Below, one piece after another: positions 5,763 through 13,398 of a DNA stretch of 15,347 bases. Source of the DNA: Methanobacterium sp. UBA279 (GTDB taxonomy: Archaea > Methanobacteriota > Methanobacteria > Methanobacteriales > Methanobacteriaceae); NCBI GenBank assembly GCA_002502855.1, contig DAQK01000042.1:1-15347 (forward strand). Direction: 5' to 3'. Each line of letters opens with the position of its first letter. The stretch's first letter is position 1. The notes under the pieces are model-generated. The model did no database searches, was not told the DNA's origin, and saw only the letters and a list, made by a program, of their open reading frames with translations. The position numbers and the translations under genes were made by a program.

Positions 5763-6845
5763 ATGCCGGAAGAAGCAAAATTGGCTCTAGAAGATGGAAC
5801 CATATACAAGGGGGAAGGATTTGGTTTTAAAACAATTAAACCAGGAGAAGTGGTTTTTGCAACAGGAATGACCGGATACGTTGAATCACTAACTGACCCC
5901 TCCTATAAAGGCCAGATACTGATGTCCACCTATCCCTTACAGGGCAACTATGGAATATCCAGGGAATGGTTCCAATCAGAAGGCATAAAAGCAGAGGGAT
6001 TCATAGTCCGGGAACATAACACCCATCCATCTCACGGTAAATCAGAGGAAAGCCTCACCGAGTTTTTAAAAGAATTTAAGATACCCGGTATCAGTGGTAT
6101 AGACACCAGGTCCCTGACACTGAAGATCAGGAAACACGGGACCATGAAGGGCGTTCTGGCCACCGAGGAGATAGAAGACCAGGAACTAATTACCATGGCC
6201 AAGGAACAGCCCGAAATAGGGGAAGTAGACCTGGTAGACCAGGTCTGCGTTAAGGAACCTAAAGTTTACGGTGAAGAATACAAGCACCGGGCAACCATAC
6301 TGGACTGTGGTATAAAAAACAACAGCATAAAAGCCCTCCTTAAAAGGGAAGTAGGCGTTCTGGTCCTGCCTTACAAGACGGATGTAAAGGATATCCTGGA
6401 TTACAGCCCAGAAGCACTTTTAGTTTCAAGCGGCCCCGGCGACCCCACCAGGGTTAAAAAGGCCGCGGAGAATGTGCGGGACCTTGCAGAGAAAATGCCC
6501 ATATTCGGTATCTGTTTAGGCCAGCAGATCATCGGCCTGGCCTTCGGCGCCAAGATATACAAGATGAAGTTCGGTCACCGGGGTATAAACCAGCCGGTGA
6601 AGGATTTAACCACTGGAAAGGTATGTATCACCTCACAAAATCATGGGTTCACCGTTGACCCCAAATCCCTCGAGGATACGCCTTTGAAGATGAATCAATT
6701 AAACTTAAACGACGGGACACCTGAAGGACTGGAACATGAGGAACTGTCTATCTCGAGTGTACAGTACCACCCTGAAGCAGGCCCCGGACCCCATGACACC
6801 GATTATTACTTCGATAATTTTGTTGAATCACTTAAAAACTACTAA
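5763..6845 (+). CDS. carA: Carbamoyl phosphate synthase small (glutaminase) subunit
   Basis: The subunit hydrolyses glutamine and passes ammonia to CarB for carbamoyl phosphate synthesis, the first step of pyrimidine and arginine formation in the cytosol. The 360 residues have the CarA-specific N-terminal domain (1-150; MTGYVESLTDPSYKGQI at 36-52, GIDTRSLT at 112-119) and a class I glutamine amidotransferase domain (about 175-355). Catalytic residues are visible: Cys251 in FGICLGQQ, His336 and Glu338 in QYHPEAGPGP; GHRGINQPV (271-279) and QNHGF (292-296) are also as expected. The ATG at 5763 is preceded by AGGTGAT at 5750-5756, a strong ribosome site six bases away. carB begins 46 bases after the stop with its own ribosome site, so the two are almost certainly one operon. 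Length is normal and no key residue is missing. Confidence 0.97.
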   Translation: MPEEAKLALEDGTIYKGEGFGFKTIKPGEVVFATGMTGYVESLTDPSYKGQILMSTYPLQGNYGISREWFQSEGIKAEGFIVREHNTHPSHGKSEESLTEFLKEFKIPGISGIDTRSLTLKIRKHGTMKGVLATEEIEDQELITMAKEQPEIGEVDLVDQVCVKEPKVYGEEYKHRATILDCGIKNNSIKALLKREVGVLVLPYKTDVKDILDYSPEALLVSSGPGDPTRVKKAAENVRDLAEKMPIFGICLGQQIIGLAFGAKIYKMKFGHRGINQPVKDLTTGKVCITSQNHGFTVDPKSLEDTPLKMNQLNLNDGTPEGLEHEELSISSVQYHPEAGPGPHDTDYYFDNFVESLKNY

Positions 6846-6891
6846 AAATCACTTTAACCATAAAATAACACTGAAAGGAAGAGGATAATAA

Positions 6892-9800
6892 ATGCCCCGG
6901 GATGGAGATATTAAGAAAGTTCTTATCATCGGCTCAGGACCTATCCAGATAGGACAGGCAGCCGAATTTGACTATTCAGGTTCACAGGCATGTAAATCTC
7001 TGATGGAAGAGGGAATAGAAACTGTACTGGTTAACAGTAACCCGGCAACCATCCAGACAGATATCGATATGGCTGACCGGGTTTACGTGGAACCCCTGAC
7101 CCCAGAGATCGTAACCAAAATAATAGAAAAGGAAAAACCAGATGCCATACTACCCACCATGGGCGGGCAAACCGGTCTAAACGTAGCAACCGAACTGGAG
7201 AAGATAGGCGCCCTGGAAGGCGTTAAAGTAATCGGATCATCTGTGGAGACCATCAGGAACGTGGAGGACCGTGATCTGTTCAGCAGCTTCATGGACAGAC
7301 TCAACGAACCAATCCCCAAAAACAGGGCAGTAACAACTCTAGAAGAAGCCCTGGAAGCTGTGGAAGTAATAGGTTACCCGGTTATAGTCCGGCCCGCATT
7401 CACCCTGGGAGGAACCGGGGGTGGAGTGGCCCATAACGAGGAAGAACTCCGTGAAGTGGCCACCAGGGGACTGGAGATGAGCTACATCAACCAAGTGCTC
7501 ATAGATGAATCGGTGATGGGCTGGAAGGAATTCGAATACGAGGTGATGAGGGATAAAAACGACACTTGCATCATCGTCTGTAACATGGAAAACTTGGACC
7601 CCATGGGAATCCACACTGGGGAAAGCATCGTTGTGGCGCCATCACAGACCCTATCGGATATCGATAACCAGAGGCTCAGGAATGCCTCCATCAAGATTAT
7701 AAGGGCCCTTCAGATCCAGGGGGGGTGTAACATCCAGTTTGCAGTACACCCGGAGACTGGGGAGTACAAGGTCATCGAGGTCAACCCCCGGGTGAGCCGG
7801 AGCAGTGCCCTGGCCTCCAAGGCAACCGGGTATCCCATAGCCAAGATATCCGCCAAGATTGCAGTGGGCATGACCCTGGATGAGATAAGAAACGATATCA
7901 CCAAAGAAACACCGGCATCCTTTGAGCCTTCACTGGATTATGTGGTGGCTAAAATACCCAGATGGCCCTTTGATAAATTCAAGGGCATAAATAAGGAGAT
8001 AGGGGTGCAGATGAAGTCCACCGGTGAGGTTATGTCCATCGGACGGACCCTGGAAGAATCCCTGCACAAGGCCATAAGATCCCTGGATATAGGGAGGTAC
8101 GGCTTCGATGAAATGGAATATACCATTAAAGACCTGGTGGAACCCACTGACAACCGTCTCTTCCAGGTATACACCGCCTTAAAAAGCGGGGCCAGTACAG
8201 AGGAGATACAGGAGATAACCAAGATCGACCCCTTCTTCCTCTATAAAATCCTTAACATAGTCGACTTTGAGAAGGAAATAGTTGAAAATAAAGAAAATAT
8301 TCTAACTACTCCCCTTTTAAGGAAGGCCAAACGGATGGGCTTCTCTGACCGGAAGTTATCCGAATTAACCGGCGTACCAGAAGAAGATATCCGGAAAACC
8401 AGAATAGATACTGGTGTTACCCCCACCTACAAGATGGTGGACACCTGCGCAGCCGAGTTCGAAGCAAAAACACCCTATTACTACGGAACTTATGAAGAAG
8501 AAGACGAAATACCCGTATCTCATAATCAAAAGGTAATAATCATAGGGGCAGGCCCTATAAGGATTGGACAGGGCATAGAATTTGATTATTGCTGTGTCCA
8601 TGCTGCCATGGCACTCAAAGAAGAAGGTGTGGAGACCATAATCATAAACAACAACCCGGAAACGGTGAGTACCGATTACGATATCTCCAGCAAACTCTAC
8701 TTCGAACCATTAACCCTGGAGGATGTGATGGGCATAGTCAACAAGGAAAACCCTGATGGTGTGGTCGTGCAGTTCGGGGGCCAGACATCCATCAATCTCG
8801 CAGTTCCACTGGCAAACGAGGGAGTAACCATACTGGGAACGCCCCACGAGAGTATCGACCAGGTAGAGGACAGGGAAAGATTCACCCGGGTTTTAAACCG
8901 TCTGGAAATACCTCAGGCTGATTATGGAATTGCTCATTCATTTGAAGATGCCAGGAAAGTGGCAGAACGTATCGGCTTCCCTGTTTTGGTTCGACCATCG
9001 TATGTACTGGGCGGAAGGGCCATGGAAATAGTCTATGATGATCTGGAGCTTAAAGAGTACATGAAAGAGGCGGTGCGCATATCCCCAGAACACCCCATAC
9101 TGGTGGATAAGTTCCTGGAGGACGCCATAGAAATAGATGTGGATGCCCTCTGTGACGGGGAAGATGTATTCATTGGTGGGATAATGGAACATATAGAGGA
9201 AGCAGGTGTCCATTCTGGCGATTCTGCCTGTGTAATACCCCCTCAAAGTATACATCCCGATGTAATTGAGAAGATCAAAGAGTACACCGCTAAATTGGCC
9301 CTGGAACTGAACGTTATCGGTCTTATGAACATCCAGTACGCGGTTAAAACCGATGATGATGACAAACTCTACATCCTGGAGGCTAACCCCCGGGCGAGCA
9401 GGACTGTTCCCTTTGTAAGTAAGGCGGTGGGGATACCACTGGCGAAGATAGCGGCCCAATTAATGGTAGGATATAAACTCCGGGATTTCGGACTGGGAGA
9501 TGATGTGGAAATAGACCATGTAGCGGTTAAAGAATCCATATTCCCCTTCATTAAACTACCCGGTTCTGATTCTGTGTTAGGTCCGGAGATGAAGTCCACC
9601 GGGGAGAGCATGGGTATAGATGAAAGTTTCGGGGTATCCTACTACAAAGCCCAGCTTTCAGCCGGTATGAGACTCCCATGTAAGGGTAAGTTATTCATTA
9701 GTGTCCGTGACCAGGACAAGGGTAAAATACTGGATATAGTCAAAAAGGCAGAGGAACTGGGATTCGAGTTGGTTGGTACTGATGGAACGGCTGAAGCAGT

Positions 9801-10083
9801 AGAAGATGACGTGAAAATCAGTGTTATAAATAAGGTAAGTCAGAAATCCCCCAACATCAAAGACGCTATCCTGAACGGAGAGATTAAACTCATTATCAAC
9901 ACGCCCTCCGGGAAACAATCTGCCGATGATAATTACCTCATAAGGAGGATGGCTGTTGAACTGGGAATACCCTATGTTACCACACTTGCTGGGGCTCGTG
10001 CAGCTTTAAACGCAGTTCGAACCATCGAAAAAGGCAAAATTGGGGTTAAATCATTAAATGAATACCATCATAATCTGGAATAG
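6892..10083 (+). CDS. carB: Carbamoyl phosphate synthase large subunit, unsplit
   Basis: Full-length CarB, 1063 residues (E. coli about 1073). It phosphorylates bicarbonate, condenses it with ammonia from CarA, and phosphorylates carbamate. Layout: first synthetase unit starting at IIGSGPIQIGQAAEFDYSG (about 12-30) with its ATP-grasp and EVNPRVSRSSA at 296-306; a linking oligomerisation region (about 400-540) with YKMVDTCAAEF; second synthetase unit from IIGAGPIRIGQGIEFDY (about 548-564) with EANPRASRT at 830-838; and a C-terminal MGS-like regulatory domain (about 925-1063) containing GTDGTAEA and NTPSGKQSADD, the region that binds effectors in E. coli. From memory, several methanogens split this protein into two genes near the linking region; here it is one uninterrupted frame. 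The ATG has GAGGA seven bases upstream. A GC hairpin with TTTT follows the stop. Confidence 0.97.
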   Translation: MPRDGDIKKVLIIGSGPIQIGQAAEFDYSGSQACKSLMEEGIETVLVNSNPATIQTDIDMADRVYVEPLTPEIVTKIIEKEKPDAILPTMGGQTGLNVATELEKIGALEGVKVIGSSVETIRNVEDRDLFSSFMDRLNEPIPKNRAVTTLEEALEAVEVIGYPVIVRPAFTLGGTGGGVAHNEEELREVATRGLEMSYINQVLIDESVMGWKEFEYEVMRDKNDTCIIVCNMENLDPMGIHTGESIVVAPSQTLSDIDNQRLRNASIKIIRALQIQGGCNIQFAVHPETGEYKVIEVNPRVSRSSALASKATGYPIAKISAKIAVGMTLDEIRNDITKETPASFEPSLDYVVAKIPRWPFDKFKGINKEIGVQMKSTGEVMSIGRTLEESLHKAIRSLDIGRYGFDEMEYTIKDLVEPTDNRLFQVYTALKSGASTEEIQEITKIDPFFLYKILNIVDFEKEIVENKENILTTPLLRKAKRMGFSDRKLSELTGVPEEDIRKTRIDTGVTPTYKMVDTCAAEFEAKTPYYYGTYEEEDEIPVSHNQKVIIIGAGPIRIGQGIEFDYCCVHAAMALKEEGVETIIINNNPETVSTDYDISSKLYFEPLTLEDVMGIVNKENPDGVVVQFGGQTSINLAVPLANEGVTILGTPHESIDQVEDRERFTRVLNRLEIPQADYGIAHSFEDARKVAERIGFPVLVRPSYVLGGRAMEIVYDDLELKEYMKEAVRISPEHPILVDKFLEDAIEIDVDALCDGEDVFIGGIMEHIEEAGVHSGDSACVIPPQSIHPDVIEKIKEYTAKLALELNVIGLMNIQYAVKTDDDDKLYILEANPRASRTVPFVSKAVGIPLAKIAAQLMVGYKLRDFGLGDDVEIDHVAVKESIFPFIKLPGSDSVLGPEMKSTGESMGIDESFGVSYYKAQLSAGMRLPCKGKLFISVRDQDKGKILDIVKKAEELGFELVGTDGTAEAVEDDVKISVINKVSQKSPNIKDAILNGEIKLIINTPSGKQSADDNYLIRRMAVELGIPYVTTLAGARAALNAVRTIEKGKIGVKSLNEYHHNLE

Positions 10084-10126
10084 TATGAATAAATGATGGG
10101 AATAATAAGAATTAATTTTTTCTATC

Positions 10127-10143
10127 CCCCGTAACGGGGTTTT
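10127..10143 (+). terminator. GC hairpin with T4 tail between carB and amidohydrolase gene
   Basis: CCCCG-TAA-CGGGG forms a perfect 5-bp GC stem with a 3-base loop, followed at once by TTTT. It begins 43 bases after the carB stop and its T-tail ends four bases before the next ATG. It can be read as an intrinsic-type terminator or attenuator. Because the GGGG of the 3' arm is also the only G-rich candidate ribosome site for the downstream gene, it may instead control translation there. Confidence 0.55.
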
Positions 10144-10147
10144 GTAA

Positions 10148-11311
10148 ATGATCACCATTCGAGATGCTACTGTTCTCTACGGAGATAACCTGGAAGAGAT
10201 TAAAGCAAATGTACTCATCTCCGATGGGGAAATAGTGGAAGTTTCTCCGGCAAGTAAAGGAAAAATTATGGACGGACGGGGATGTATAGTAGCCCCGGCC
10301 TTTATCAACTCCCATGTTCACCTGGGAGACTCGGTGGCCATGGATATGGGGGATGGCAGGCTCATAGAAGAAATTGTAAAACCACCAGAGGGTATTAAAC
10401 ACCGCATATTAGCAGATACTCCTCATTCCATCCAAACTGTTTTTATGAAGAATTCCATGTGGGAAATGCTTAAAACAGGCACTACTACCTTCGTTGATTT
10501 CCGTGAGGGGGGTAAAGAGGGGATAGATATTATAAATGAAGCAGCAGAGGAAGTTCCCATACGTAAAGTAGTCCTGGGACGGGATGAATCATTCTTAAAC
10601 CCTCACATAACCCCACAGGAAATAATCAAAAGAGTAGAGGAACTTTTAGAAATCTGTGATGGAATAGCGCCCAGTGGTTTGGGGGAGATAACCGATGAAA
10701 CAGCCACTGCAATCGCCCGGACAACCCGGAAACTGGGGAAACTATCCGCCATACACGTGGCAGAATATGAAGAGGTGCAAACTGATTCAGTAATCACCAC
10801 GGGGAAAACTGAAGTTCAAAGGGCTGTTGAAGCCGGGTTCCAGCTTTTAATACACCTTACTTCACCCTTAAATGATGATCTGAAATTGGTAACTCTAAGC
10901 GGGACCCCTGTAGTCTGTTGTCCCCGTTCAAACGGCGCCCTGGCGGTGGGCATACCCCCTATTAAGGAAATGCTGAATGAGAGTATCCAGATTCTTCTAG
11001 GAACGGATAATGTAATGTTCAATTCCCCTAATATGGTTAGAGAAATGGAATACGCACTTAAAGTCACACGAGCCTATTACCGGGAGTATTTCCCACCGGA
11101 GGAAATCATTAAAATGGCCACAGTCAATGCTGGTAAGGCACTTAAGTTAAACACAGGCTCAATCAGTGAGGGTAAGTTAGCAGACCTTGTTATAGTAGAG
11201 CAAATGTCCGGCAACCCATATCTCTCCATCATCAACCGCACCGAACCGGGTAACACTAAGCATGTGATTAAGGAAGGGCAGATCGTCCCTGTAAAAAGTC
11301 AATACTTCTAA
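10148..11311 (+). CDS. Metal-dependent amidohydrolase, probable TRZ/ATZ-type deaminase
   Basis: A 387-residue amidohydrolase-superfamily protein with small beta domains at both ends (1-50, 340-387) around a TIM barrel. Metal and catalytic residues can be placed: His56 and His58 in NSHVHLGDS, His203 and Glu206 in HVAE, His236 in LIHLTSP, and Asp287 in LGTDN. The HxxE pair and the absence of a carboxylated-lysine pattern match mononuclear deaminases such as cytosine deaminase, guanine deaminase and the TRZ/ATZ group, rather than dihydroorotase. The substrate is unknown. Its position after carAB hints at nucleotide or nitrogen metabolism, but the hairpin between them argues against simple co-transcription. 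The ATG at 10148 has no standard ribosome site apart from GGGG buried in that hairpin. Superfamily call is firm; the deaminase reading is inference. Confidence 0.85.
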   Translation: MITIRDATVLYGDNLEEIKANVLISDGEIVEVSPASKGKIMDGRGCIVAPAFINSHVHLGDSVAMDMGDGRLIEEIVKPPEGIKHRILADTPHSIQTVFMKNSMWEMLKTGTTTFVDFREGGKEGIDIINEAAEEVPIRKVVLGRDESFLNPHITPQEIIKRVEELLEICDGIAPSGLGEITDETATAIARTTRKLGKLSAIHVAEYEEVQTDSVITTGKTEVQRAVEAGFQLLIHLTSPLNDDLKLVTLSGTPVVCCPRSNGALAVGIPPIKEMLNESIQILLGTDNVMFNSPNMVREMEYALKVTRAYYREYFPPEEIIKMATVNAGKALKLNTGSISEGKLADLVIVEQMSGNPYLSIINRTEPGNTKHVIKEGQIVPVKSQYF

Positions 11312-11328
11312 ATTTTATTTTAGAAAAA

Positions 11329-11377
11329 AAATATTTGTACTAATTTATATTAAATAGAAACATATAAACAAATATTT
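11329..11377 (+). promoter_or_regulatory. Inverted repeat flanking a TATA box upstream of usp
   Basis: AAATATTTGT (11329-11338) and its exact reverse complement ACAAATATTT (11368-11377) flank a TATA-like TTTATATTA (11344-11352) with a 29-base spacer. A start site some 25 bases past the TATA would fall close to the right arm, so the arrangement could be a promoter with a two-site operator. AT-rich composition makes chance matches more likely. The leader to the usp ATG would be about 85 bases. Confidence 0.35.
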
Positions 11378-11459
11378 CACAGAAATAAATAATAGAATAG
11401 AGTAAATTTTTCTTTATCTCACAATCTTTTTCATTGATGATCATATATGAGGTGAATCT

Positions 11460-11909
11460 ATGTACCATAAAATATTGTTACCTACAGATGGTTCAAAATA
11501 TGCCGAAAAAGCCGCAGAACATGCTATATGGATTGCAAGCCAGAGTGATGCAGAAATCATAGTTTTAAATGTGATGGATACTTCCTCATTGGTAGGACTT
11601 CCTGCAGAAGACCTTACAGTTAGAGTTACGGAAATATTGAAGGAAGAGGCCCATAAGTCCCTGGATAAAGTGGATGATCTGGTTCGAGAATTCAAGAAAG
11701 AGGAAGGTCTGACTAAGGATATCAAATTAATTAAAGAAACTAGGGAAGGATCTCCGGCTGATGTCATATTGAAAACTGTTGAAGATGAAGGAGTAGACCT
11801 CATAGTAATGGGAACCTCTGGAAAACATGGTTTAGATAGATTTTTACTGGGAAGTGTAACTGAAAAGGTGGTAAGATCAGCTAATTGCCCTGTTTTGGCA
11901 GTACATTAA
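11460..11909 (+). CDS. Universal stress protein, ATP-binding UspA family
   Basis: A 149-residue single-domain universal stress protein. It starts with the usual strand and loop KILLPTDGS (Asp10 contacts the base in ATP-binding members) and ends with CPVLAVH. The ATP signature G-x2-G-x9-G-S is intact at Gly118, Gly121, Gly131 and Ser132, so this is a nucleotide-binding, MJ0577-like member rather than a non-binding UspA type. Such proteins are cytosolic dimers acting as ATP-dependent switches; the partner is usually unknown. The ATG has an excellent GAGGTGA site four to five bases upstream. The 148-base upstream gap carries a TATA-like box and an inverted repeat. A T6 run starts four bases after the stop (11913-11918), so many transcripts may end there before the CBS gene. 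Confidence 0.93.
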   Translation: MYHKILLPTDGSKYAEKAAEHAIWIASQSDAEIIVLNVMDTSSLVGLPAEDLTVRVTEILKEEAHKSLDKVDDLVREFKKEEGLTKDIKLIKETREGSPADVILKTVEDEGVDLIVMGTSGKHGLDRFLLGSVTEKVVRSANCPVLAVH

Positions 11910-11912
11910 ATC

Positions 11913-11918
11913 TTTTTT
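11913..11918 (+). terminator. T6 run after usp
   Basis: Six T residues four bases past the usp stop, a typical archaeal termination signal without a hairpin. The next gene starts 37 bases later with its own ribosome site (GGAG), so termination may be partial. Confidence 0.35.
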
Positions 11919-11955
11919 AAAGGATTGATTCTAATTTAGGACTGGAGTATCAAAA

Positions 11956-12792
11956 ATGCTAGTAAAAGATATTATGTCAGAGAACGTATATCACATTCAT
12001 GTTCCTGGAAATCGAGCTAATGCAATGGAATTAATGAGAGAAAAGAATGTTTCAGGGTTACCTGTGGTGAAAAACGGTACCAATAAACTGGTAGGTATTC
12101 TCACCCGATCTGATCTGGTGAAGAATCCGGATGAAGAACAGATCGCCCTTATCATGACCCGAGATATTATAACCGTGAATCCAGACGATGATATTAAAGA
12201 TGCGGCAGAAATCATGGTTAAATATGATATTAGAAGGATCCCTGTTGTTGAAGACGGCGAACTGGTTGGTCTGGTAACTGCATCGGATATTATAAACAAG
12301 GCACTGTGGAAACTGGATGTCAAGGATCCGGTGGAAGACTACATGATCAAAAACATACCCACCACCTGGGAGAGAACCCCACTAAACATAGCCTTCGAGG
12401 TAATGACATATTTCAACCTCAAAGTTCTCCTAGCCCTTAATAAGGATGGTAAGTTGTCCGGGATATTAACAGAAACAGATTTCATAGAAGAAAGTGAGAT
12501 AATATCTGAGCGAACTGTCCACAACACCTCTGTAGGTACTGAAGGGGATAAATGGTCCTGGGACAGTAAAAATGTACTCTACGTCATTAAAAATCATCTT
12601 AAATTCTCAGATAAGGAAGTTAAAGATGTTGCCGCCACTGATCTGGTTATAGTAACCACCAAAACCTCAGTTAAAGAATGTGCCAACAAGATGAGGCAGC
12701 GAAGCATAGAACAAGTACCAGTTATAGATGTTGAAGGCGAACTAGTGGGATTGGTAAGGGCAACCGACTTAATTAAGGCCATAAGCGATTAA
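11956..12792 (+). CDS. Four-CBS-domain protein
   Basis: The 278-residue product is made of two tandem CBS pairs and no other recognisable domain. CBS1 starts at VKDIMSENVYHIHV (about 3-57, with SGLPVV and GILTRSDL), CBS2 spans about 64-118 (IMTRDIITVNPDDDI, RRIPVV, GLVTASDII), CBS3 is more divergent (about 127-178, GILTETDF), and CBS4 covers about 222-277 (EQVPVIDVEG, GLVRATDLIKAI). Residues 179-221 form a charged linker with WSWDSKN. CBS pairs commonly bind AMP, ATP or SAM, and each GxVTxxD-like motif here keeps the ribose-contacting Asp. The ATG has GGAG about eight bases upstream. It lies 46 bases after usp, and the next gene starts one base after its stop, so it is surely co-transcribed with that gene. 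The regulated target is unknown. Confidence 0.92.
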   Translation: MLVKDIMSENVYHIHVPGNRANAMELMREKNVSGLPVVKNGTNKLVGILTRSDLVKNPDEEQIALIMTRDIITVNPDDDIKDAAEIMVKYDIRRIPVVEDGELVGLVTASDIINKALWKLDVKDPVEDYMIKNIPTTWERTPLNIAFEVMTYFNLKVLLALNKDGKLSGILTETDFIEESEIISERTVHNTSVGTEGDKWSWDSKNVLYVIKNHLKFSDKEVKDVAATDLVIVTTKTSVKECANKMRQRSIEQVPVIDVEGELVGLVRATDLIKAISD

Positions 12793-12793
12793 T

Positions 12794-13339
12794 ATGTCTG
12801 AAACTCCAAGTCCTGAAAGTAACATATCAGATGCTAATTCTGAAAGTAACATGTCTAAAAATGATATTTCCGAATCTATATCTTCCGAATCTACTGTGTC
12901 TGAGATGGAAGCACTGGAAACTCCCAAGCCTGTTTTAAAGATAAAATCCCATGATGGGGACATTAGCATAGTGGCCAAATATAAAGGTGAAGTATCTATA
13001 AAGCCCATAAACCTGAAGTTCATCATGGCCACCTTATGGTGGGAAAAAGCCCCTGAACTGGAGACCTTCTTTAATGTCCTGGAATTATCCATTAAAAGAG
13101 CATTAAAGGAAGTCTATCCCCATAATAAACTTTCAATGAACTATCGTTACTGTGCAAATGACCACCTGGAAGACGCATCAGAAATAATAGTGGAAATAGA
13201 ATCCCTCACGGCTGATGATACAGAAGTGAAAGTAGAAGGGGACAGCATAGTACTTATGGGAAAGGATGACCGTGGATTTTTCAAAAAACTCACCAGTTTC
13301 CGACGGAAAGTAATTGAAAAAGTTCACAAAGAGATTTAA
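12794..13339 (+). CDS. Unrecognised protein with serine-rich N-terminal tail
   Basis: I do not recognise this 181-residue protein. Residues 1-40 are a low-complexity acidic tail with 13 serines (repeats of the form SESN and SES), probably disordered. Residues 46-181 look folded, with a beta-rich part (VLKIKSHDGDISIVAKYKG), a helix starting at WWEKAPELETFFNVLELSIKR, a strand EIIVEIESL, and a basic C-terminal helix (FFKKLTSFRRKVIEKVHKEI). There is no signal peptide or membrane segment. The ATG lies one base after the stop of the CBS gene with no clear ribosome site, so translation is probably coupled. ATG codons at residues 20 and 38 are alternative starts that would remove the tail. The gap of 59 bases before the metallophosphoesterase ends the cluster. 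It may act together with the CBS protein, by position only. Confidence 0.75.
   Translation: MSETPSPESNISDANSESNMSKNDISESISSESTVSEMEALETPKPVLKIKSHDGDISIVAKYKGEVSIKPINLKFIMATLWWEKAPELETFFNVLELSIKRALKEVYPHNKLSMNYRYCANDHLEDASEIIVEIESLTADDTEVKVEGDSIVLMGKDDRGFFKKLTSFRRKVIEKVHKEI
12813..12893 (+). repeat. Short direct repeats encoding the serine-rich tail
   Basis: CTGAAAGTAACAT occurs at 12813-12825 and 12840-12852 (27-base period, nine codons), and TTCCGAATCTA at 12868-12878 and 12883-12893 (15-base period, five codons). Both periods are multiples of three, so copy changes would lengthen or shorten the tail in frame. Confidence 0.7.
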
Positions 13340-13398
13340 CTGCAAATCTCTGTTCCTATTTTACCTCATTTTTAAAAAAAATTGATTTATAGATCATC

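Noticed and set aside
8938..9459. A 173-codon minus-strand open frame inside carB
   Set aside because: carB is intact and conserved across this stretch; the antisense frame has no recognisable family and no ribosome site.
11306..11325. Hairpin TTCTAAA/TTTAGAA over the stop of the amidohydrolase gene as a terminator
   Set aside because: It is AT-only apart from one G-C pair and is followed by A residues, not T, on the coding strand. A T-tail would exist only for the other strand, where there is no gene.
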